Part shown: in pieces, positions 51,363-61,800 of the stretch | Position numbering within the stretch: position 1 is the stretch's first letter | Layout of the letters: each line of letters begins with the position of its first letter | Assembly: GCF_000002985.6 (NCBI RefSeq) | Contig: NC_003281.10 | Span: 7,192,001 to 7,256,000 of the forward strand | Direction of reading: 5' to 3' | Length of the DNA: 64,000 nucleotides | Source: Caenorhabditis elegans | Lineage: Eukaryota; Nematoda; Chromadorea; Rhabditida; Rhabditidae | Notes under the pieces: model-generated | The model's input: the letters and a program-made list of their open reading frames with translations, nothing else | Database searches by the model: none | What the model was told of the DNA's origin: nothing | Translations under genes and position numbers: made by a program

Positions 51363-53428
51363 ATGTCGAAGGCAACGTCCGCGTGTTCTCAAAAGGTGAG
51401 ATTTCTGAAATAATACTTAGGATTAAACTTGAAATTTTATCCACATAACTTTATCTAGGAAAAAACTTTTTCGATTTATGTTAGAACCTAATAAATTTCA
51501 GAAGACCTCTCTCCTGGATCCGAGTCCAAAAAAGTCATCTGTAATTGAAACAACAACCAAAAAAACTTCTGGGATTGAGTCCAAACTATTGCCAAATGAG
51601 CTTCCATCAACTGGAACAACTGGAACTAGCGGTGTTAAGAATGGGGCTTCAAGTCCAAAAACTAGCCCAGCAAAAACCACTACTACCACAACTACCGTAG
51701 TCACTCAAAAAGTTTCAAATCAACCAACTGCACCCATTTCAACACTTCCACCTCGTAAGCCAACAGCCCAAAAAAGTCGCGAATTGTCCCCTCCAAAAGC
51801 GAAGAAATCTCCGAGTCCAAGTCGTACTGGTTCAGGTGACTCTGGTTCAAGAAAGGAAAGCAGTGCATCCAGAAAAGATTCTTCGAAAACCGAAAAATTG
51901 GTCAAAGATTTGGAAAATGTCAAATTGGAGAAAGGAGGTAACAAACTCAGGCAACAATGGGCAAACTGAATACACTTAATTATATTTCAGATTCCCGTGA
52001 ATCGGCTACTCTTCCAACTCCGAAGCAGTATCCAGCTTCGGACGATGAGGAAGACACGGTTAGTGGTTAAACCAAAACCTAGCTAGAGCTCATATTACTC
52101 CTCTTGAGTTCTGAAACTCGTGGCAACCTCTCTTTCAAAATTGTGATGGGAACACTCTGAACACACAAAATTATTCCATTCTTGTTTGTACATAGGAAAA
52201 TGTGGCAACTTTATATTTCGGGTGTGTGAGGTCAAAATGACTTTTAGTGCATTTTTATTGCTGAAAAACATCCATGACAGCATATAAGTATACTTCCTGA
52301 ATAGTGGATAGCCACACTTTTTAGCAATCAGTATTTACGAGTTTATTATTCACTCAGTCTTACTCAGAAGTCTCAGAAGTCTGAGAAGTCAGAAGTCTAA
52401 CCACACTTAAATTTCCTCATCAAGTAAATTCTCTACGGTTGTGACAAGGTCTACTTAGAAAAATAACATGCACCTTCAAATTGGCGTTATTTCAATCACA
52501 AAAAATTAGTTTTACAGAAGGAAAGAAAATCACTTCGTTTTGGAACAACCACAGAATGGCAATCGGATAACTTGGAAGAGTTCTACAGAGAGCATGAGAA
52601 GTTTCCAAATGCAGAAGCCGTTAAGAAATTTGGGCAAATGTATTCAATGACTGAGCTCATTGCAGAGGTATATACATATAACACTTTAAGAGACAATCAT
52701 CAACAATTCATACAAAGTGATCTTCAGACTTGGCTCGAAACTCGTCGCCAACAAACGTATCAGAAATACGTGGAAAAAGGTCTTCAAACAGATCCATCTG
52801 TCATTCAATTTTATTGTGAATCTCTGAAAATTGCCGAAGGTCTTCGTTTGGAAAATCCAAGTATTCAAACCAAATCATTCTTTTCCTTGAATGGAGTCAA
52901 TGCTCTTGAACAGAAAAAAGAAGAAGAAGAGAAAATGCAACCAGTCATTTCAGTTTCATCTAACAAAGTTTTCATTAGTCCAAAAAAAGAGCAAAAGTGT
53001 CAGTTGACCATCAAAAATGACGGAGAAGTCAATGTAGTGTATCAGATAAGTATCATGAATGCGGCAAATTATGTCATGTCACCAATCTGTGCAATATTGC
53101 TTCCAAAAGAGGAATTGACACTTAATATCACAAGAAAGGTAGGTAACGAAAAATGTGTGTTTGGAATTATGCCGTCTGGACAAATCCCAGGTTTTCCAGG
53201 GAACATTCTGAATACTTATGATCACTGTTCGAAATTTCTAAAATTATCCGATAACTTTTTTTTCAGCCGGGAAAGCTTCTTGAAGAAGAGTTCTTCCGTA
53301 TTGACTACGGTGTTGCTCCTGAAGGAATCATTGATGCACGTGATTCTTCTGATCGAGCAGAATTTACCAATCGGGAAATAATCGAAGTTGTCGAGATCGA
53401 TGAAAAAGAAATGAAAATTGTCCGTTAA
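51363..53428 (+). CDS. MSP-domain protein with low-complexity N-terminal half
   Basis: Exons 51363-51395, 51502-51937, 51991-52058, 52518-53138 and 53267-53428 give 439 aa. Residues 1-180 are Ser/Thr/Pro/Lys-rich and probably disordered. A helical region ([40 protein letters not shown]) follows. From about residue 318 the sequence [36 protein letters not shown] and [20 protein letters not shown] matches the major sperm protein (immunoglobulin-like) fold. MSP domains form worm sperm filaments or serve as protein-binding modules; the long extra N-terminal part speaks for the latter. Positions 52668-52727 start with GTATAT, end with TTCAG and are 60 nt long, so they may be a retained in-frame intron (then 419 aa). 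The last exon is acidic. Confidence 0.75.
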
Positions 53429-53808
53429 TTAATTCATACTTGTATCAATCAAAACTTAGTTTGAAAGCACAAAAATTCCTTGATCAATTCAAAAATTACT
53501 TCTGTTTTTTTCGAAAGTTGTATTAACTTTGTATGAACTTGACATGAACCCTGCAAGTAATGTACTAATATGTACACTAAAATTCAATTATTCTCATGTC
53601 ACCTTTCTTGTAAAATCAAAATAATCTGATTTCCCCCCATGCCTGACTTTACTATTTCATTAACTCAGCGCTCGAGTGTCTCTGCTGAAATCACATCATA
53701 AATCTATTTGTATAACTTTATTAATAATAAATGTACTTCATTGAAAGACTTTTTCTAACAAATTTTGGAAAACAAGTACCCGAGAAAACATAACATATTT
53801 GTAGAGAT
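53429..53808. other. Convergent 3' ends of the MSP-domain gene and the metalloprotease
   Basis: UTR sequence of two genes that point at each other. A minus-strand reading frame of 66 codons continues past the metalloprotease stop in a different phase; no independent gene is supported. Confidence 0.5.
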
Positions 53809-55768
53809 CTATAGAACAAACCAGTCGTTTCGTCTTTGAAAATGCTCAATTGAAGGAAGTGGAAATGGGAAAAAAGAGTCAGGAGATGATGAAGATGTGG
53901 TTGTTGAAGATGCATCAAATGGATCGTCTGAAATGTTTTTCATTGAATTATAAAAAACTCCATTGCATTTTTTATCCATTGATCTTGAACGATTCGAATG
54001 ACTTTTAAAAATTGAATTTTTCCAAGATTTTAGAGTTTAAGAGAGCATAGGATACAAAAACAGTTAAAAATATTCGCACCTCTATAAATTGCAGCCCACT
54101 ATTTTGCTCAAAAACTTTTGAGCTTTACATTTCTAATTACATTTCTTCTGTAATAAATTGCAAGCCTGGTTAATTCAATAATATACAAAATTTTATTCAA
54201 TTCTCTGAATGATATTGATAACTTTAGCCAAATCTGGAAAATACTCTGATCTCCAAAGTGTAAGATCTAATAAAGAGCTTATCAGTAACGTTTAAAGTGT
54301 TTAAATATTTCATAAACAGTGAAATCGCATAATTTCCAACAGAAAAATTCTTTAAAAAATAACTCACTATTTTCTTCGTCAATTCCTTCTTCTTTGCTGA
54401 TTGGCTTAACAGTTGTCACCGGATCCTCTGAATTCTCTTCGCTTCCAGAATTTGCATCTGTTTCATTTATAGGGAATAAAGATCTAATGGCTCGTACATC
54501 GTCATCACCTGACAAAAAAAATGTTAAATTCAATTTGTACGCGTCTCGGAACACAGTCATATGATGCTGAAATGAAATTACCTAAAGTGAATGCAGGATC
54601 ATAAGGTCTTTTAGCAGCAAACATTGCTGCTCGAACATCCATTGAATGCTCCAAACCTAACAGATGACCAATTTCATGTACTGCTGTCTGGAATAAATTG
54701 ACGCCTTCAACTGAATTAAGGCTCCATTGTTCTTCGGCGTCAAAGTGTAGTCGTCCATCACGTGGATAGAATGCATGAGCTACTACTCCGTCTGAAAATT
54801 GTTTTAAAAGTATAGTGATTGATCTGGAGTCTACAATTGGTTTAAAAAATTGAAACATGTAGTTTACATTTTTTTTTTAACCAGAAAATACTCGAGGAAA
54901 AGGATAAGAAAAGTATTTCAGTTAGACTTTCAAATAGAACCTACACTCAAAGAGAGCTTTTTACATAGGTCTCGACAAAAATTTAATAGTAGAGAAGCAC
55001 ATTGAACTAGAAAAAAAGCCTGTGAAATTGTTTCCAAATTGGCTTTTGTAACGTTGTGCCTAAGCCTTTTGGAAATTTTTTTGCTGTAACAAAATTCATC
55101 TTTTTCACTCAACTCGATCAAAACATGCTTAGAATTTTTCTCAAAAATGAAATTGTTCTTAGTAGGTTCACAGAAAAACCTAAAACCAGAATTAGACATG
55201 GAACAAATTTTCCAAGGCATTTTTTCGATCATCTATTAAGCTGAAGTTACCTTGCCCATCAAATGGGAATCCATCGGAATGTTCTCCTTTTTCGAATGCA
55301 ATGTAGATATCAGGTGGTTGCTTTGTTACCAAATCGGGTGGTATTTCTCGAAAATCAACGGATGATACGGTTGACCATTCGTTGAATGCTCGGTGCATTG
55401 TATTTCTGAGTATATATATCGTTTGTTAATTTATTAGACATTATTGCAAACTTACCTTACAATAAAAACATCTGGATCTAATAAATTCTGAGTCTGTAAC
55501 TGCCACGTTAATGTGTGCTTTTTCCATCGTTTTGCTCGAATCACTGAAACTATAATTTGACTTTAAAAAGAATAAAGACTGTCTTAACAGGGGGAGTTGG
55601 GTTAATATTTAAAAATAGCATGTCAGGCAATTTAGACTTACCGTATCTTTTCTCCCTGCTCCCGAAACCAATCGGTTTTATGAAATCGAGGTTTTTATCA
55701 ATATTCTCTTGAGCTTCACTAATTGCAAAAATCAAGAATATAAGAATAAAAAGTAATATAGAACGCAT
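53809..55768 (-). CDS. zmp-1: Matrixin-type zinc metalloprotease (ZMP-1)
   Basis: Six exons (55768-55642, 55543-55456, 55405-55251, 54791-54582, 54508-54368, 53927-53809) encode 279 aa in phase. There is a signal peptide (MRSILLFILIFLIFAISEAQ), a very short pro-part ending in the basic site REKR (38-41), and then the catalytic domain starting AKRWKKHTLTWQLQ. Zinc motif HEIGHLLGLEH covers 162-172 with Met-turn Met180. The cysteine-switch motif (PRCGxPD) of ordinary MMP prodomains and the hemopexin domain are both absent. The tail is acidic, then Ser/Thr/Pro-rich. ZMP-1 is known as an anchor-cell invasion protease reported to be GPI-anchored; the C terminus of this reading (ending NDWFVL) is not an obvious GPI signal, so an alternative 3' exon may exist. 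The symbol is from position memory plus family. Confidence 0.8.
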
Positions 55769-57261
55769 AGGTCAAAAAATATTAAAAAGAACTGTACATA
55801 CAAGAAGACTGAATGAAAGCAGCTGAGATGGAGAGTAAGAGAGAAAAAGATGAGGAAGAGGAAAACAAGTGTGAAAATATAGAGAAGGATGGCATGGCAG
55901 AAGATGACGATGAAGATGTTGGCAGAATTCATGTACCGCCCACATTTCCAAAATACAGAGGGTCAGTCATCAGAAATTGAAGTTCGCGGTTCATAAGTAA
56001 CCATTTTTGAAAAAATTGTACTATTTCTCGAAAACGTATCATTAGCGTAGCACGTTTTCTTAGTCGTTTGTTTGCAAGATTTGCGAAAAAAAGTTTTCAG
56101 AGCATTATTACAAATGGAAAAATCTAATTAATATAGGCAATATAGGCAATATAGGCAATGCCTATAGGCAATTCACCATAAATATATTTGTCTAAATTAT
56201 TGGGAGAGTTTTCTTGCATTTTTTCTTTGGTTGTCAAAAACGAAACGTTTCAGTTTTGTTCTTGAAATTTTCTAGAAAAATAGAAGGTTTAATTTTAAGT
56301 TATTACTGAATTGTTATTTTTTCTCAGAAATAGTACAACAATCATAAATAAAAAGTGAAAGAAGAAGGTGAGCTTGTGTGAAACTTGTTCTTGAAGACGT
56401 TCTTGAACAATGTCAATCACTTTTGTCAAGTATAATAATGTGACGTGGCATTCCTTTTACAACAACTAGATTAGCTACTTGAAGGACGTGAGACGACTTA
56501 ACAAGAGTTGGGGGACAAGTGAAGGTTAAGAATAAAGTTTTAGGTATTTATCTTAAATTGGAAGTAAATTTTTGTATTGTTTCGCTGAGTATTATGGAAC
56601 ACCGCAGGTTGTCAGTGGTTAGCGAACCTTCCAATTTAGAATTATTGTCTAGCCTCCAGACCTTGATGAACTTTACAAATCATCAAGCTTCTCAGTTCAC
56701 ATAATCCAAATCGAGTTACGCAATGAACCGAAATAATTGGAAAAATGAAAGATAAAACTGTTTTCCTTCTTTCTCTCATTTCGTCTCACGCGTTCGTTCA
56801 TACGGGGGTAGCAGAAGAAGAAGCTTTCAATGTTTTTGCCTTTTTCTAACCTTTCTCTAAACCTCTTTTTATTCTTTACTATTCATCATCTCATCCCTCA
56901 TTGCCTTAGAACATAAAAAACTTTCGCTAACTTATTACAGCTTTTCATGATCATGGAGTGGTGTGTAGTCGGCAGGATGATGGCTGACGGACTGAAAATC
57001 AAAGTGTATTATTTTATTGAGTAAAAGATTTTTGTCGGTTTTTCTCACGGCAAAGGATAAGAAAGACAGATATATAGATACATATGGAAAGTACTTACAG
57101 TTGATAAGATTATAAAAACAAGGAAGCGGAGAATTTTATGGATTTGGATACTGTAGATTAACAGAATGTCATAAAGCGATTCATATATTTAAAACCTTTG
57201 GAAACATTGTTCAAGGTAGCTACTACACAACCGAACTAAACAAAATCTGAAAATCTGAAGC
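55769..57261. other. zmp-1 upstream region
   Basis: No gene seen. Contains the 5' side of zmp-1, where published cell-specific enhancers of this gene lie. A short array of TATAGGCAA units occurs at about 56137-56172, closing with its own complement (TTGCCTATA-like). Confidence 0.45.
56137..56172. repeat. Short array of ATATAGGCA-type units
   Basis: Three direct copies of a 10-bp unit (ATAGGCAAT) followed by GCCTATAGGCAAT, giving a small inverted repeat. Confidence 0.7.
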
Positions 57262-57457
57262 GATGAACGGAAACACGAAAAAGGCATCAGACAAATCCGA
57301 CGCTGGGGGTTTCAGCCCTAAAATTCGAAATATTAATCATTGTAACTGGCGTTCCTCAACGATTATTGTATTGGAGCAAAATGACTTTCCTGATTCCATA
57401 AGACTTTTACAATTTTGAGTAACCTATTTTATAAACATATGCCTCGTTTACGCAACA
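57262..57457. repeat. 196-bp direct duplication, copy 1 (ORF of 51 codons)
   Basis: Matches 58624-58819 with about seven substitutions and no gap. Contains an open frame at 57263-57418 beginning MNGNTKKASDKSDA and ending SIRLLQF. No splice or trans-splice acceptor immediately upstream. No known family. Confidence 0.9.
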
Positions 57458-58623
57458 TCCGGTTTCAATTTCGCGGGTGTGAATTCTCTGGTTCTTTTCC
57501 TCATAATTATCCATAAAACAATGCTGGACATACCGAGATGGCTATCTGTAAATGTGTTGCAATAATTCGAGATGACAATCATTTTTATGCTACAACGCCT
57601 GTTTGCATAATAAATTGCAGTTGAAATTTCAATCAAAGGGAAATACAAATGTTACATGTTTAATTATGTACACAGACAATGTAGTTAATATTAAAAGAGA
57701 GGTTGAATAAAAACCGTATCTAGTTTCTTCTGTTAAGAATAGATTCAATTTCCCAACTGATATAATTATTCACTAAGTCTTCAAACATAAATTTGCCTGT
57801 TCCAATATAATTTGTGTGAAATTTGATTTGAATTTTTTTTCGTATTTCAAGCTTTTCAGGGAGTATATGTTTGCTCAAATAGAGTAAAAGTCAGTTAAGT
57901 TACAGAAAATCCGGGAAAAAAAGGAAAAATGGTTCATTCTCAAGGGAGCACTCACTCCCGAACATTCATAAAACTGACCGCATAATTTCGTCTCATTTTA
58001 AATATTTCTACCAAAATGTATCTGTTATTTTTAAATATTTATATCTTTAATAAAATATTGACTTTGTGAATGTGTTTTGATGCTGTGTGATTCTTTGTAT
58101 TCTTAGAATTTCAAAAATTTGAAAGATGTCCTAACGAATTCAACGGAAAAAAGAGGAAAATATATGCTCGTTTTGTTGCCTGAACAAGAACTTTTTGTTC
58201 ACTTTTCCAAGAGATAAACATTTTTGGAAACTAGTTCAGGTGAACTAAAAGTTCCAAAAGCGTTCTAAAAATTTTTAACGTGAGCCTACTTTGTTTCTTA
58301 TGTGTTCTTTAAGCAAAAATTAAACTTCTCAGGCACAGATTTACGTTTCCGAAATTTCCCACAAGTTTTTATTTTCAATTTCTAATCTCTCTGGTTCTCG
58401 AAAAAAAAGTCTGAAAGTCTCAACATCTCAAAGAGCACATCTTCTCATAAACAAGTCCCATTTCCGGTTTTCCACGAGAGAGATGAGCCACCCTCCATGT
58501 GTTATCTGTAATTCTTGAACCTTGGGCTTTTTGTCTGAAATTTTCTTTTCCCGAATAATTGTTTTGCTCATTTCTATTGATATTTTCTCTAATTTTTTTT
58601 GCTTAAAGTTGAGAGAAATACAA

Positions 58624-58819
58624 GATGAACGGAAACACGAAAAAGGCATCAGACAAATCCGACGCTGTGGTTTTCAGCCTTAAAATTCGAAATATTAATC
58701 ATTGTAACTGGCGTTTCTCAACGGTTATTGTATTGGAGCAAAATGACTTTCCTGATTCCATGAGACTTTTACAATTTTGAGTAACCTATTTTATAAACAT
58801 ATGCCTTGTTTACGCAACA
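58624..58819. repeat. 196-bp direct duplication, copy 2 (ORF of 51 codons)
   Basis: The same open frame is intact at 58625-58780 (MNGNTKKASDKSDAVVFSLK at the start, SMRLLQF at the end). All six differences inside the ORF change an amino acid. The copies are 1,362 bp apart and the sequence between them is not duplicated. Confidence 0.9.
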
Positions 58820-61800
58820 GTGAAAATATCCATCAATTCATGGGAACAAAATACAAAAGTTTTTAGTATTTTCCTTAAAAACTATGACACGATATGGGAA
58901 ATTTGTACACATAAAAATTAAAAACTCGGATAAAGTTTTGAATTTTCTGAAACTTTCTTAATCTGATTTGAATGGATTTTTATATTTCAGAATAAATTTT
59001 ATTAAGCAAATAAGAAGCCCTTTTTTGTTTTTTAGATTTATAAATAATTTCCAAAACTGAAGAAAAAATAATTAATCCCCTGGAGAAAAGCCTATTGACC
59101 TGAAAGAAAAGAAGCCCATTGATAATTTTGATCTGCAAATATTTTTTAAATCCTTTTTTGTTTTCTTTTTTGTGTCTGGGAAAAAGAAAAAAACATTTCC
59201 ACATTTTTATCCATGCATTTTTTGGCGCTTTTTTGGCGGTTGGACGTGATTTCTGGATTTTGGGTTAGTTAAAAACATGGCGAGTATGAAGTAGAACATC
59301 CATTTTTGAAAGAAAGAAAAACGAATATTATTCTTAAACCTTTTACATTTTAATGCGATGATAATAGTAGGCTTAGAATAAACTGTAACCATGATTCGAA
59401 TGCAGACAGAGAACGGCTGAGGTCAGTGCTAGAAAACTGTTAAAAAGTGCTCTAGAAATGTTGCCGTGTTTTCCGTTAACACTCAAAAACTGAAAAACTA
59501 AATTTCATAAAAAAGATAGCTCAAAAGTTTCCTAAATATTTTAACTGAGATTTAAATTTAAAAGACCGAATTCTTATCGCAAAACCCTATTAACAGAACA
59601 CATTTCCTTAGCACTATGAACTTTCAAAAATTAATAGGAATGTTGACATACTTTCTTTTCAAGTTCTAAGAAAATAGTTCACCATTTTGTTATTTCTGAA
59701 AACAACAATAAATTATTTTGTTTTCTTTAAAAAATAATGTTTTTTTGCACCACATAAGTCTTTTTCCTTCTGAGAACTGAGAGAAAAAAAGTCATCAGAA
59801 AATAATGAAAGCTGAAACAGAAAGAAAAACCGCCATAAAATGTCTGCTTTTCAGTTCTAACTGACCACATCTCCCATAGTTTTATTGATGATCATTACTT
59901 TGAATTCTTCGTATTACGATTACTACTTGTTCTGAATCTTATAGAAGTATGTTTATATAAGCTCAAAATTGAACTAAAATTTCAAAATCCTAAAATAGAA
60001 ATTCTAAATGAGAATTTATTTTTTCTGATCAAAATTGTAGTCAGACAATGTGTGTAATTCCATGAATTTGAGTGTGACTTGGCAGTGTTTTTCACTACCC
60101 TCAAAAATTTTCAAATCTGATTTCAAATTACCAGATTTATTGAAAAGTTTGAAATATTTTGGTTATTCAAAGCTATCTTAAACTGTGTCCGTTGATTGGG
60201 AATATAAATATTCTTTGGAACAACCTCGAGTACTTAATGAAAATTGAAATTTGCCGAGAAAAATTTGCATAATGTTTTTCGGCAAATGACAACTTTTAGT
60301 AAGTATTTGAGATTATTTTCATATTTCAAAACAAGAGTAAAAACAATAAAATAATTATATACACTGATACATTTATTTTGGATTAATTTTGAATTTTCAA
60401 ATTGACACTACCGTTCCAAAACATTCATTTTTTCATTTTTTCTAATAGTTTTAAATTAAAATTACAACGTTTATCTGTGAAACTAACAAATCTTAAAACC
60501 CGTTAATTCCAGACATTTCAACCAATCATCACTTATTCAATTGTAGGAAGTGGAAAATCAGTACTCTGATGACGCAATCTCCATGTTCTGATTGAATTTT
60601 TTGAAGTCTTCTTCTCCTCCCAAAGTATCTTTACGCGGTCACTTTTACAAATACGTTCTTTAGCCGCAAAATGATTGCCGCTTTTCTCTGCAAACAAATT
60701 GCGTACTTGTTGGGTACTCATAACTTCAACTACACCAATCCCTACTCTAAAACAAAAGTTTAGTGATGAGGACGGTCGTTCCTAGTAATTTGCACGTTTT
60801 CTTGATCTGAAATTCACATTCGAAACTGCTTTAAAACTTTAGATTTTCTGCCTGAAGTTCTTGAATTAGTTTTAAAAAACAGACGGAAACCTTTTTTTTT
60901 TTAAATATTTTAAATTTTAATTATAAGATTTGAACTCATTGACATTTTTTTTATATAACCTGTTCTCGTCAGGTCTCAGCCCAATCCACATTTTTAAGCT
61001 ACAGTACTCGAAGATGTTTCGTAATTTTCTCCAATTTTTTAAATCTTTTGTTTAATATTTATGGTTACGGCAGCTCAAAAGTTTTGCTCGTGCCGATACC
61101 TAAACCCTTGTTTCGGAAAATTTATTTTTTGCAAAAAAATAATTCAACATTTTTTAGAAACTCTAATATTTATGCCAGAGCAAAACGGAGTTTTATTTGA
61201 ATTTTCTACTGCATTTTTTGGTAATTAATTTTTGCTCTATAACCCAAAAAGTGCCTCTTTCCTTTTCCATAATGAGCAGTAGAATGTGTGCATATCGTTT
61301 TCACACATATCCAATTTCCATCTTCGTATTCAAACGCTATTCGGAAACTTGAATCTTTCTACTTTTTTATGTGTGTGTGCTCTTTTATTATGCATATGTG
61401 CTCTTTTTTTTTATTTCGAGAGGTGGCCATGTTGTTTTTTAATATTTCAAATGTTAATTAAGAAGATTTGAACAAGTTTGAATTTGTGAGTCTCCGTGCT
61501 ATGAGAAAACGCAATTAACGACGTGCAAGCGTCGCTGCAGCGTATTGGTCGGATCATTTATGCGCGAATTCAAAGTTATAAAACCTGATATAGTATATAT
61601 CTGCTCAATATTGTTGTATGGAAGTTCTTTTTACACATATTTGGCACTTAACTAAGTCCCTACTCATCTTTTGGCTCAAAAGTCCTTCTTTAAAATTAAT
61701 TTGCTAAACATTTTCGGGAAACTTTGCTCTTCAAAGAACTCTAGTCTTTGGATCTTATTTTTCTCTCCTGTTCGCCTTGTGGTCGGAAGCCAAACAAAAG

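Noticed and set aside
52668-52727. A 60-nt intron in the MSP-domain gene
   Set aside because: Has GTATAT and TTCAG ends but is in frame, without stops, and reads as plausible protein; kept as exon with the ambiguity stated.
58428-58649. Minus-strand ORF of 73 codons overlapping duplication copy 2
   Set aside because: Runs against the duplicated ORF, lacks an acceptor and is not shared by copy 1.
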